This document shows positions 1 through 8,143 of a stretch of 64,000 nt of DNA, in pieces. The translations under genes and the position numbers were made by a program. Position 1 is the stretch's first letter. Every line of letters begins with the position of its first letter. Source of the DNA: Solirubrobacter soli DSM 22325 (GTDB taxonomy: Bacteria; Actinomycetota; Thermoleophilia; Solirubrobacterales; Solirubrobacteraceae); the NCBI RefSeq assembly GCF_000423665.1, contig NZ_KE384071.1, forward strand, positions 186,001 to 250,000, written 5' to 3'. The notes beneath the pieces were generated by a model, which had not been told where the DNA came from, did not search any database, and saw only the letters and a list, made by a program, of their open reading frames with translations.

Positions 1-24
1 CAATTTAGGTTGGGTTTAGGTTTC
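1..24. repeat. Tandem 8-mer arms related to the palindromic repeat family
   Basis: TTTAGGTT occurs at 4-11 and again at 15-22, separated by GGG. The same 8-mer is the outer right arm of the long palindrome at 24383-24411. Here it reads AACCTAAA on the minus strand and supplies the TAA stop of the downstream-reading cyclase gene. This may be a decayed or cut copy; the window edge hides the rest. Confidence 0.4.
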
Positions 25-1035
25 TAGTCCGAGGACGTCCCAGGCCGGGGTGGGGGTGGCGAAGCCGCGCAGGGGGAGTTCGCCGGCCGGTTGGGTGATG
101 GCGAGGGACTCGGTGGTGGCGAAGACGCGGCGGCTGATGAGGATCTGGCCCGGGGCGGCGGACTCGCAGAGGCGTTCGGCGAGGGTGGGGACGGTGCCGA
201 CCGGGGCGTACTCCCAGCGGTGCTCGGAGCCGATGCGGCCGACGGTCGCGTGGCCCAACGCGATGCCCGCGGCGAGTTGGAGGTCGAAGCCGAGTCGGCT
301 CCAGGCCTCCGCCAGCTCCCACACGCGGTCGCGTAAGGACAGCGCGAGGCGCACCGCCGCGCCCGCCGGGTCGTCGCATGGGGTCGGGTCGTTGAAGACG
401 ACCATCAGCTCATCACCCGTCAGTCGCACGAGCGCGCCCTCGGAGGCGTCGACCAGCGCGCCCAACGCCGCGTGGTAGCCGTTCAGGACCGCGATCACGT
501 CCTCCGGCTCGGCGCGCTCGGCGAACGAGGCGAAGCCGGCCAAGGCGCAGAAGCAGACGGCGATCTCGCGCCGATGCGCGTCCAGGACGGCCGGGTCGGA
601 TTTGACCAGCTCGGCGACCTCGGCCGGGAGGAAGCGACGCAAGCCCCGGTTGAACGCCTCGATCTCGTCGTGGTAGGCCTTCACGCGCAGGAGAGAGCGG
701 ACCCGCGCGAGCAGCTCGGCGTGGTCGAACGGCTTCGTGACGAAGTCGTCGGCCCCCGCGTCGAGCCCGCGCCGCTTCTCGGCCTCGCCCGACGCCGTGA
801 TCATGATCACCGGGATGAACGCGGTCGCGGCGTCCGCCCGAATCCGCCGGCAGACCTCGTAGCCGTCGATCCCCGGCATCATCACGTCGAGCAGGACGAG
901 GTCGACGCCGCCGGCCGCGACGAGCGACAACGCCTCCGCGCCCGACCCCGCCTCACCCACGGCGTACCCCCGCGGTTCGAGCACCGCCCGCAGCAGCCGC
1001 ACGTTCGCGGGCAGGTCGTCGACGACGAGGATCAC
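16..1035 (-). CDS. Response regulator with degenerate class III cyclase domain
   Basis: A 339-residue protein. Residues 1-118 are a receiver domain with acidic pair D6/D7, phosphoacceptor D50 (LLLDVMMPG) and K101 in VTKPF. Residues about 155-335 match a class III adenylate/guanylate cyclase. The usual first metal-binding Asp in the F-x-D-L-x-G-F motif is A164 (FCALAGF); the second (TGDELMVVF, D208) remains. The family's catalytic Asn in V-N-L-A-A-R-L is replaced by Thr (PTLAERL). I infer it is probably catalytically inactive and acts as a regulated binding module. The GTG start overlaps the preceding receiver gene's TGA by four bases, so it is the last gene of the six-gene operon. The stop lies in a repeat-like sequence at the window edge. 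Confidence 0.9.
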   Translation of the reverse strand: MILVVDDLPANVRLLRAVLEPRGYAVGEAGSGAEALSLVAAGGVDLVLLDVMMPGIDGYEVCRRIRADAATAFIPVIMITASGEAEKRRGLDAGADDFVTKPFDHAELLARVRSLLRVKAYHDEIEAFNRGLRRFLPAEVAELVKSDPAVLDAHRREIAVCFCALAGFASFAERAEPEDVIAVLNGYHAALGALVDASEGALVRLTGDELMVVFNDPTPCDDPAGAAVRLALSLRDRVWELAEAWSRLGFDLQLAAGIALGHATVGRIGSEHRWEYAPVGTVPTLAERLCESAAPGQILISRRVFATTESLAITQPAGELPLRGFATPTPAWDVLGLET

Positions 1036-1400
1036 CGGCGGATCAGCGCCTCGACCTGCCCCGGCAGCGCGCGGATGTCGACCGGCTTCTCCACGTACCC
1101 GTCGAACCCCGCCGCGAGGATCCGAGCGCGGTCGTCCTTCATCGCGTACGCGGTCACCGCCAGCACCGGGATCGACGCCGTCGACGTGTCAGAACGCAGC
1201 GCCGTCAGCGCCTCGAACCCCGTCATCCCCGGCAGGTTGATGTCCATCAGGACGGCGTCCGGCTTCTGCACCCGCGCAAGCTCGATCCCCGCCTCGGCGT
1301 CGCGCGCCTCCAACACGGAGAACCCGGCATGACCCAGGACGTCGCGCACGAGCTTCAGGTTGCGCTCGTTGTCCTCCACGATCAGCACGACGCCGGTCAC
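1032..1400 (-). CDS. Stand-alone response regulator receiver (CheY/DivK-like)
   Basis: A 122-residue single receiver domain: LIVEDN acidic patch near the N-terminus, phosphoacceptor Asp in AVLMDINLPG, and the Lys in VEKPVD. There is no output domain. I place the start at the GTG that overlaps the kinase stop (GTGA at 1397-1400); longer starts would run far into the kinase gene and add a low-complexity Gly/Arg tail with no domain. Its position between a histidine kinase and a receiver-cyclase suggests a phosphotransfer step from the kinase, possibly shared with the downstream receiver. Partner specificity is inferred from operon position only. Confidence 0.9.
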   Translation of the reverse strand: MTGVVLIVEDNERNLKLVRDVLGHAGFSVLEARDAEAGIELARVQKPDAVLMDINLPGMTGFEALTALRSDTSTASIPVLAVTAYAMKDDRARILAAGFDGYVEKPVDIRALPGQVEALIRR

Positions 1401-2656
1401 AGCACCGCACCCACCGGGATCGCGAACCCGAACGTCGACCCCACACCCACCGCGCTCTCCACCCACATCCGCCCGCCGTGCAGCTCGACGAACCGCTTCG
1501 ACAAGGTCAGCCCGAGCCCCGTCCCCTCGACCGACGCCCGCCGGTCGCCACGCTGGAACGCCTCGAAGATCCGCTCCTGGTCCTCGACCGCGATCCCAAC
1601 GCCCGTATCGCGGACCGAGACCACCGCCTCCTCACCCACCACGCGCGCATCCACGGAGACCGACCCACCCACCGGCGTGAACTTGACCGCGTTGGTCACC
1701 AGGTTCACCACGACCTGCTTGAGCTTGACCTCGTCCGCCCACACATCACCCACGCCGGAGGAGATCGACAAGGCCACCGTCAGCCGCTGCCGCGCAGCCC
1801 GCTCGCGCACCAACGCCAGCCCCTGCTCCAACAACGACGGCAACGAGACCAGCGACGGCTCGAGCTCCATCCGCCCCGCCTCGACCTTCGACAGGTCGAG
1901 GATCTCGTTGATCAGCTCGAGCAGGTGCCGGCCGGAGTCGCGGATGTCCCGCACGTACTCCTCCTGGCGCTCGTTCAAATCCCCGAACATGCGCTCCAAC
2001 AACACGTCGCTGAACCCGATGACCGCGTTCAGCGGCGTCCGCAGCTCGTGTGACATCGAGGCCAGGAACTCCGACTTGTGCGCGGACGCGATCTCCAGCG
2101 CCCGCGCGGTCATGACGTTCTGGATCGCGATCACGCCCTGCGTCGCGAAGCCCTCGACCAGCGCGATCGTGCGCTCGTCGAACGGCGCGATCCGCGCCCG
2201 CCACAACACGATCACGCCCAGGACCCGATCCTCGGCCAGCATCGGCACCCCGAGCATCGTGTGGAATCCGCCGAGCTCGAGCGCCCGCGACATCGTGTAC
2301 CGCGGGTCCGACGCCGCGTCGTGGATCTGCATCGTCCGGCGCTCCGCGAGCACGAGGTCGACGACGCCCCCCGAGCCCGCCGACAGCGGCACCTCGGTGA
2401 TGTACTCGCGGTACGCCTGCGACGCGCCCAGCATCGCCTCGACGCGGTAGACGTCGCCGTCGAGCACGTAGATCAGCCCCGCGTCCGCGCGGCACAGCCC
2501 GACCGCCTGCTGCAGGACCGTCTCGAACACCGGGTCGAGTTCGAAGGTGGAGGACCCGAGCACCTCCAACACGTGCGCGGCCGCGGACTGGCGCTCGAGC
2601 GCCTCCGAGAGGTCGCGCTCGAGCTCCGCGATGCGCGCCTGAAGACCGGCCGTCAC
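1397..2656 (-). CDS. GAF-domain sensor histidine kinase
   Basis: A 419-residue soluble kinase. A short coiled coil (residues 5-30) leads into a GAF domain (about 35-190), then HisKA with the phosphoacceptor His in SMSHELRTP. HATPase_c follows with N box (NLVTNAVKFTP), G1 box (RDTGVGI), F box (IFEAF) and G2 box (GTGLGL). All boxes look intact. There is no transmembrane segment, so it probably senses a cytosolic or diffusible ligand, or works through the small membrane protein encoded just upstream. GTG start overlapping the membrane-protein stop (GTGA at 2653-2656). The nearest response partners are the two receivers downstream. Confidence 0.92.
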   Translation of the reverse strand: MTAGLQARIAELERDLSEALERQSAAAHVLEVLGSSTFELDPVFETVLQQAVGLCRADAGLIYVLDGDVYRVEAMLGASQAYREYITEVPLSAGSGGVVDLVLAERRTMQIHDAASDPRYTMSRALELGGFHTMLGVPMLAEDRVLGVIVLWRARIAPFDERTIALVEGFATQGVIAIQNVMTARALEIASAHKSEFLASMSHELRTPLNAVIGFSDVLLERMFGDLNERQEEYVRDIRDSGRHLLELINEILDLSKVEAGRMELEPSLVSLPSLLEQGLALVRERAARQRLTVALSISSGVGDVWADEVKLKQVVVNLVTNAVKFTPVGGSVSVDARVVGEEAVVSVRDTGVGIAVEDQERIFEAFQRGDRRASVEGTGLGLTLSKRFVELHGGRMWVESAVGVGSTFGFAIPVGAVL

Positions 2657-3069
2657 ACGGCCAAATCTGTCACATCTCGTCGCACGACCCAGATCGCGAG
2701 CAGCGGCAGGACGAGCACCGCGGCGAGACCGCCGATCTCCGCGACCGCGTCACCGGCGGAGAACCCGTCGAGATGCAGCGCGTGGAAGATCCCGTGCACC
2801 AACGAGAACACGGCCCAGGCCACGCACAGCGGGACGATCAACGCGCGCGCCAGCGTCACCGCCGCCCACACGAAGAGGATCGTGAACGCGAGATAGAACC
2901 CGCCGACGTCGCGGATCAGGTGCTCGTTGTACGGCGGGAGCAACTCCACCCACCCGCGCCCGAACGGGAAGCCGTCGTAGAAGGACCGGGGCGCCACCGT
3001 GCCCTGCACGGCGATCACCGCCGTCGACACGGCAAGACACACCATCGTCACGCGCAACAAAGACCTCAT
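2653..3069 (-). CDS. Small multi-pass membrane protein, unknown function
   Basis: A 138-residue protein with about four hydrophobic helices: near 5-25 (acting as signal anchor), 58-78, 80-100 and 110-132. The loop after helix 1 is aromatic and contains SFYDGFPFGRGW and a PPYNEHLIRD stretch. The later helices carry His residues (VHGIFHALHLDG). I do not recognise a characterised family. It is locked between the ECF41 sigma factor and the histidine kinase by ATGA and GTGA overlaps, so it is co-translated with both. A role as membrane input for the sigma factor or kinase is a reasonable inference, but no motif proves it. Confidence 0.8.
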   Translation of the reverse strand: MRSLLRVTMVCLAVSTAVIAVQGTVAPRSFYDGFPFGRGWVELLPPYNEHLIRDVGGFYLAFTILFVWAAVTLARALIVPLCVAWAVFSLVHGIFHALHLDGFSAGDAVAEIGGLAAVLVLPLLAIWVVRRDVTDLAV

Positions 3070-3932
3070 GGCAGCCTCCGCAGCTTCTCCGGGTTGCGCT
3101 GGACGTCGATCGCCACGATCTTGCCGTCGTCGATCGTGAAGCTCATCACCGTCGCCTGGCCGTCGTGACCGATGCCCAGCCAGCCCGGCAGGCCGTTGAC
3201 GTCGACCAGCTCGAAGTGGCCGCCCGCCTCAGCGGCTTTCTCCGCGAGCGTCTTCGCCAGCCGCGCGACGCGGTCGGCGCCACCGATCGGCTTGCGCGCC
3301 GCGGTGACGATCCCGCCGCCGTCGGACGTGAACACGACGTCCGGGTGCAGGAGCTCCATGAGCCCTTCCAGGTCTCCCTCCGCGGCGGCGCGGCCGAACG
3401 CGAGGACGACGTCGCGCTGCTGCTCCGGCGAGGCCGGGAAGCGCGGGCGCCGCGCCTCGACCGCCTTGCGCGCCCGCGACGCGAGCTGCCGCGCCGCCGC
3501 CGGCGAGGTCTGCAGCGAGCTCGCGACCTCGTCGAACGCGTAGCCGAAGATGTCGTGCAGGACGAACGCGATGCGCTCGTTGGCCGACAGGCTCTCGAGC
3601 ACCACCAGCAGCGCGAGCGACACGTCCTCGGCCTGCACCGCCCGCTGCTCGGGAGACGGCTCCTCGACGATCGGCTCAGGGAGCCACGGCCCGACGTACG
3701 CCTCGCGCCGCACCCGCGCGGAGCCCAGCGCGTCGAGCGCCAGCCGCGACACCGTCGTCGTCAACCAGCCCTGCAGGTCGCGGATCTCGTCCGCGTCCAC
3801 CCGTTCGAGCCGCAGCCACGCGTCCTGGACCACGTCCTCGGCCTCGGCGAGGCTGCCGAGGTAGCCATAGGCGAGCCGGACGAGCCGCGGTCGCAGCGCC
3901 TCGAAGCGATCCGCAAGCGTCTCGGCGGTCAT
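3066..3932 (-). CDS. ECF41-family RNA polymerase sigma factor
   Basis: A 288-residue protein with sigma-70 region 2 (RLAYGYLGSLAEAEDVVQDAWLRL), region 4 (helix-turn-helix around YAFDEVASSLQTSPAAARQLASRA) and a C-terminal SnoaL-like extension. Three ECF41 signatures are present: WLPEP in the linker between sigma regions, DGGG in the extension, and NPEKL near the C-terminus (family NPDKL). In this family the extension controls sigma activity in place of a classical anti-sigma factor. The ATG overlaps the stop of the NAD(P)-binding gene (ATGA). ECF41 factors are typically encoded next to a decarboxylase, oxidoreductase or epimerase, and the upstream neighbour fits. A two-component module directly downstream is not part of the usual context I know. 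Confidence 0.95.
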   Translation of the reverse strand: MTAETLADRFEALRPRLVRLAYGYLGSLAEAEDVVQDAWLRLERVDADEIRDLQGWLTTTVSRLALDALGSARVRREAYVGPWLPEPIVEEPSPEQRAVQAEDVSLALLVVLESLSANERIAFVLHDIFGYAFDEVASSLQTSPAAARQLASRARKAVEARRPRFPASPEQQRDVVLAFGRAAAEGDLEGLMELLHPDVVFTSDGGGIVTAARKPIGGADRVARLAKTLAEKAAEAGGHFELVDVNGLPGWLGIGHDGQATVMSFTIDDGKIVAIDVQRNPEKLRRLP

Positions 3933-4639
3933 GACGCGAGCCAGCGGTCGAACGTCACGGTCCCGCGCCACGCGGACGGGTTGGTCAGCCCACCGCCGCG
4001 CAGCGAGCGGGTGACCAGCACGCGCAGCAGCAACGCCCGCGACCCGGTCGAGGAACGCCAGCGCCGGGCGAGCTCGCGCGCGTCGACGACCTCCGGCCCG
4101 GCGAACTGGGTGATCCCCCGCGACGGCTCGGCCTCGGCCGTGTCCGCCAGCACCCGCCCCACCTCGCATGGATCGACGGGCTGCAGCGGGACCGCCACCG
4201 ACGGCACCACGCCGAGCTTCGAGGAGACCGCGAACGTGCGCGCCACCAGCGTGTGGAACTGCGTCGCGCGGATGATCGTCCACGGGACGCCGGCGCGGGC
4301 GATCTCCGCCTCCTGGGCGAGCTTGGTCTTGTAGTACCGGCCGCCGACGCGGTCGATCCCGACGATCGACACGCCCACATGGTGCCGCACGCCCGCGGCG
4401 AGCTCGGCCGCCAGCAGCCGCCGGGTGCCTTCGACGAGCACGTCGCGCCCGCCGTTGGACGCATCGATGACGACATCGACCCCCGCCAGGGCGCGATCCA
4501 ACCCGCTGCCGTCCTGGAGGTCCACCGGGTATTCCGGCGCGTGCCGTGAAAGCACCCGCACCGAGTGCCCGCGCTCGGTCAGCTCGCGCGCCGCCTCGGC
4601 GCCCACCGTTCCGGTCCCACCCACGATCGCGATGTTCAT
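3929..4639 (-). CDS. NmrA-like NAD(P)-binding protein, ECF41 partner
   Basis: A 236-residue atypical short-chain dehydrogenase/epimerase. The Rossmann glycine motif GGTGTVG sits at residues 7-13 of MNIAIVGGTG. There are a VRVLSR cofactor-specificity loop and a YYKTKLAQE stretch resembling the YxxxK catalytic region. The start chosen is the ATG at 4639, immediately before the first beta strand; an in-frame start at 4687 would add a useless tail and overrun the promoter. It is the first gene of the operon. As the putative conserved partner of an ECF41 sigma factor, it may be the physiological target of the sigma factor. The substrate is unknown. Confidence 0.88.
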   Translation of the reverse strand: MNIAIVGGTGTVGAEAARELTERGHSVRVLSRHAPEYPVDLQDGSGLDRALAGVDVVIDASNGGRDVLVEGTRRLLAAELAAGVRHHVGVSIVGIDRVGGRYYKTKLAQEAEIARAGVPWTIIRATQFHTLVARTFAVSSKLGVVPSVAVPLQPVDPCEVGRVLADTAEAEPSRGITQFAGPEVVDARELARRWRSSTGSRALLLRVLVTRSLRGGGLTNPSAWRGTVTFDRWLAS

Positions 4640-4647
4640 ATCGAGTG

Positions 4648-4674
4648 GACGGGATAGCCCCGCGAGATGTGACG
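4648..4674 (-). promoter_or_regulatory. Predicted ECF41-type promoter, near-leaderless
   Basis: Reading the minus strand, CGTCACA (4668-4674) is followed by a 16-base spacer and CGTC (4648-4651). The published ECF41 consensus is TGTCACA, about 16 bases, CGTC, so the match is 10 of 11. The ATG of the first operon gene begins 8 bases after CGTC, which puts the likely transcription start at or next to the start codon. This predicts autoregulation by the sigma factor and a leaderless transcript. Confidence 0.75.
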
Positions 4675-4689
4675 TACGGGCAGCCACAC

Positions 4690-4717
4690 TTCCGATCGCC
4701 CGGCCGTCGACTACGCT
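4690..4717 (+). promoter_or_regulatory. Possible divergent sigma-70-like promoter
   Basis: TTCCGA (4690-4695), 16 bases, TACGCT (4712-4717). It lies back-to-back with the ECF41 promoter. The first ATG after it (4727) opens a 4-codon frame, ATGACGATTTGCTGA, followed by about 125 bases before the small basic-peptide gene. The -35 match is weak and I cannot exclude chance. Confidence 0.3.
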
Positions 4718-4865
4718 GGCGCGGTCATGACGATTTGCTGAGACGCCCCCCGCAGCACCTCGGTCGTCCGCAATCGTTCATGCTCGTCGCCGCCCATTCG
4801 CAGGTTGCCGCGACAGCGCGCACGACCGCTCCGCCGCCTCATCTCGTCTGAAACGGAGCGTTCCC

Positions 4866-4988
4866 ATGCCTCGCAAGCCCCAGCTTCCGCCGAAGAAGCG
4901 CGTCGTGCTGCCGCCCAAGAAGGCCGCCCGCCCGACGCCCAAGCCCCAACCGCGGGTGCTGCACAAGCAGCACCGCGGCGGACGGTAG
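4866..4988 (+). CDS. 40-residue Lys/Pro-rich basic peptide
   Basis: A 40-codon gene (ATG 4866, TAG 4986-4988) preceded by GGAG eleven bases upstream. The product opens MPRKPQLPPKKRVVLPPKK and ends HKQHRGGR. It has about 14 Lys/Arg and 9 Pro, no acidic residue and no hydrophobic segment. Such composition suggests nucleic-acid or ribosome binding, but I recognise no family. It is isolated between a divergent ECF41 operon and the convergent sufU gene, whose stop is 8 bases away. Basic Pro-rich frames can arise by chance in GC-rich DNA, so confidence is moderate. Confidence 0.5.
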   Translation: MPRKPQLPPKKRVVLPPKKAARPTPKPQPRVLHKQHRGGR

Positions 4989-4996
4989 GCAACGAC

Positions 4997-5398
4997 CTAG
5001 GCGGCTGTCTCGGCCGCGTCCCACGACGCGGCGTGGCCGAGGCTGGCCGACTTGATCACCTTCAAAGACAACATCGCGCACTTCAGGCGCGTCGCCGAGA
5101 TCTCGATGCCGAGCAGGTCGAGCACGAAGTCGCGCTCGAGCTTCAGCAGCGACTCCACCGGCATGCCGATCAGCTCGTCGGAGGCCATCGACGCCGACGC
5201 CTGTGAGATCGCGCAGCCGTGGCCGGAGAAGGCGATATCGGCGACCTTGCCGTCGTCGTCGACCTTGATCTGCACGCGAAGCTCGTCCCCACACAGCGGG
5301 TTGGTGTCGAAGAACTCGAGATCGGGCTCTGCAAGCTCACCCCAGTGATGTGGGCGCTTGTAGTGCTCGAGGATGTTCTCGCGGTACAGGTCGTCCAT
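4997..5398 (-). CDS. sufU: SufU Fe-S cluster assembly / sulfur-transfer protein
   Basis: A 133-residue NifU-N/IscU-fold protein. The three conserved Cys are in NPLCGDE, GHGCAIS and RLKCAM, with the adjacent Asp of CGDE. These are the zinc ligands of SufU, which accepts persulfide sulfur from SufS. The start is the ATG directly after the sufS stop (TAG-C-ATG); an in-frame ATG three codons earlier would overlap sufS by eight bases and is also possible. It is the last gene of the Suf operon. The extended, zinc-type spacing of the middle region is as in Gram-positive SufU. Confidence 0.93.
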   Translation of the reverse strand: MDDLYRENILEHYKRPHHWGELAEPDLEFFDTNPLCGDELRVQIKVDDDGKVADIAFSGHGCAISQASASMASDELIGMPVESLLKLERDFVLDLLGIEISATRLKCAMLSLKVIKSASLGHAASWDAAETAA

Positions 5399-5399
5399 G

Positions 5400-6596
5400 C
5401 TAAGCAAACACCTCCTGCACCTTCGCGAGGCCGGCGACGAGCGCGTCGATGTCCTCGCGGGTGGTGTGGACGGCGATCGACGCCCGCGTCGACGCGGGCG
5501 CGCCGAGCCGGCGCATCAGCGGCTGCGCGCAGTGGTGACCGGCGCGGACGCAGACGCCGTCACGGCCGAGGATCTCGGCGACGTCGTGCGGGTGGATGCC
5601 CTCGAGCTCGAAGCTGACCAGCGCGCCCCGCGCGTCCACGTCGGACGTGCCGTGGTAGGTAAGGCCTTCCACCTCGGACAGCCGCTCGAGCGCGTAGGCG
5701 GTGACGTCGCGGCCGTGCTCGCGGACGGCGGCCATGCCGACCCCGCTCAACCAGTCGACCGCGGCGCGCAGGCCGATCGACTCGGCGATCGGCATCGTGC
5801 CGGCCTCGAAGCGCGCGGGCGGCTCGGCCCAGGTCGACTCGAAGTCGCCGACGCGGGCGATCATGTGCCCGCCGCCGAGGAACGGCGGCATCGCCTCCAG
5901 GAGCGAACGGCGTCCGTGCAGCACGCCGATCCCGGTCGGCCCGTAGGCCTTGTGGCCGGTCCAGGCGTAGAAGTCGGCGCCCAGCTCGGACACATCCACC
6001 GGCATCGACGGCACGGCCTGCGCCCCGTCGACGATCACCAACGCGCCCGCGGCGTGCGCGCGCTCGACGATCTCGGCGATCGGGTTGATCGTGCCGAGGA
6101 CGTTGGAGACATGGGCGACCGCGACGAGCTTCGGGCCTTGGGCCAGCAGCGAATCCAACACGTCGAGGTCCAGGAGCCCCTCGTCGGTCACCGGCACGTA
6201 GGCGAGCCGACAGCCGAGCAGTTGCCAGGGGACGATGTTGGAGTGGTGCTCCATCTGGGTGATGAGCACCAGATCGTCGGGACCCACGTTCGCCCGGCCC
6301 CAGGAATACGACACGAGGTTGATCGCCTCGGTCACGTTCTTGGTGAAGATCGTCTCGCCGGGCGTGGACCCGACGAACCGGGCGACCGTGTCGCGCGCCG
6401 CCTCGTAGGCGTCGGTGGCCTCGGAGGCGATCTCGTAGATCCCGCGGTGGATCGACGCGCGGTAGGTCTCGTAGTAGCGGTCCATCTCCTCGATCGCCGG
6501 GCGGACGGTCTGCGAGGTGGCCGCAGTGTCGAGATACACGAGGCCCTCACGGGCCAGCGTGGGGAACTCAGAGGAGGTCGGGACCGCTAGGGACAT
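5400..6596 (-). CDS. sufS: SufS cysteine desulfurase
   Basis: A 398-residue PLP-dependent class V aminotransferase-fold enzyme that removes sulfur from cysteine for Fe-S assembly. The PLP Schiff-base Lys is K216 (AWTGHKAYGP). The active-site Cys that carries the persulfide is C356 (RAGHHCAQPLM). ITQMEHHSN and the NVTEAINLV region are typical of group II desulfurases. It starts two bases after the sufC stop and is followed immediately by sufU, its sulfur acceptor. Length is normal for the family (about 400). Confidence 0.96.
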   Translation of the reverse strand: MSLAVPTSSEFPTLAREGLVYLDTAATSQTVRPAIEEMDRYYETYRASIHRGIYEIASEATDAYEAARDTVARFVGSTPGETIFTKNVTEAINLVSYSWGRANVGPDDLVLITQMEHHSNIVPWQLLGCRLAYVPVTDEGLLDLDVLDSLLAQGPKLVAVAHVSNVLGTINPIAEIVERAHAAGALVIVDGAQAVPSMPVDVSELGADFYAWTGHKAYGPTGIGVLHGRRSLLEAMPPFLGGGHMIARVGDFESTWAEPPARFEAGTMPIAESIGLRAAVDWLSGVGMAAVREHGRDVTAYALERLSEVEGLTYHGTSDVDARGALVSFELEGIHPHDVAEILGRDGVCVRAGHHCAQPLMRRLGAPASTRASIAVHTTREDIDALVAGLAKVQEVFA

Positions 6597-6598
6597 GG

Positions 6599-7366
<768 letters not shown>

Positions 7367-7387
7367 GTGTCCTTGGTGTTCTGTCGC

Positions 7388-7867
7388 TTAGGAAGCCGGT
7401 ACGGATTGCGTGACGGTGATGTGGCCCGCCGCGGGACGCTGGTCGAACTCGACGAGCTCCGCGAGGGTGGTGCGCTGCAGCGAGCGGATCACGCCCATCT
7501 GCACCCGCGTCCACAACAGCTTGGTCGAGCACGCGCCGGCGTTCTCGCCGTGATGCGAGCACTGCACGCGACCGTCTGAGTCGTCGAGGAAGCAGTCCAT
7601 CGGGGCGATCGCGCCCTCGAGCGCGAGCACCGCCTGGTCCATCGTGATCTCCTCCGCCGGCCGGGCGAGCACGTAACCGCCGTGCGCCCCGCGCGTGGAG
7701 GCCACCAGCCCGGCCTTCTTGAGCAGCGCGGCAATGCGCTCGCAGTAGGCCAACGGGAGGTTCTCCGCCTCGGCGATCGCCTTCAGGGAGACCGGATGCC
7801 CGTTGCCGTGACGCCCGAGCTGGATGAGCAGCCGCACGCCGTATTCGGCCTTGGTGGTGAAGATCAT
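7388..7867 (-). CDS. Rrf2-family regulator of the Suf operon (Fe-S sensing type)
   Basis: A 159-residue protein. An N-terminal winged helix-turn-helix (residues 1-75, TTKAEYGVRLL and LKKAGLVASTRGAHGGYVLARP) is typical of Rrf2. Cys residues in MDCFLDD, VQCSHH and AGACSTK form the three-Cys pattern that binds an iron-sulfur cluster in IscR-like members. It is the first gene of the operon, which points to cluster-status feedback control of sufCSU. It differs from the second Rrf2 protein at 35071-35532, which lacks these Cys. Confidence 0.9.
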   Translation of the reverse strand: MIFTTKAEYGVRLLIQLGRHGNGHPVSLKAIAEAENLPLAYCERIAALLKKAGLVASTRGAHGGYVLARPAEEITMDQAVLALEGAIAPMDCFLDDSDGRVQCSHHGENAGACSTKLLWTRVQMGVIRSLQRTTLAELVEFDQRPAAGHITVTQSVPAS

Positions 7868-8143
7868 CGCCGCTAAAGCCTACCAACGAGGTCGGAGTTG
7901 CCCGTGCGAGCCCGCACAGGGCCAAGATGTGCCGGAAAGCAGGGCCCATGGGGCGTCCACCCCTGGGGGGAACACCCCTTCCCCGGGTGGGGGAGGAGCG
8001 ATTTATCGGGGCTTTGGGTCCGCTCCGATGCGTCAGCCATCACCGCCCGGCTTGGTTCGCCGGGCACCCATGTACCTCCCCGTCCCCGGTCCCCCTTGCC
8101 GGGGACGGGTGCCCCCTTGTCGGCCCCGTTTGTTGAGGTCTCG
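7868..8143 (+). other. GC-rich structured intergenic leader before the polysaccharide operon
   Basis: This 276-base gap separates the divergent Rrf2 gene and the dehydrogenase gene. It contains a perfect 11-bp hairpin (CCCGTCCCCGG at 8079-8089, 9-base loop, CCGGGGACGGG at 8099-8109). A shorter one has arms CCCGGC/GCCGGG around 8046-8064, and there are several G- and C-runs around 7965-7999. It reads like a folded 5' untranslated region. I compared it mentally with the c-di-GMP and c-di-AMP riboswitch cores and found no convincing match. No coding frame in it looks real. Confidence 0.45.

Noticed and set aside
7900..7965. Possible c-di-GMP riboswitch core (GCACAGGGCCAA followed by GGAAAGC)
   Set aside because: The GEMM core and its tetraloop-receptor arrangement cannot be completed; the resemblance is limited to a few bases.
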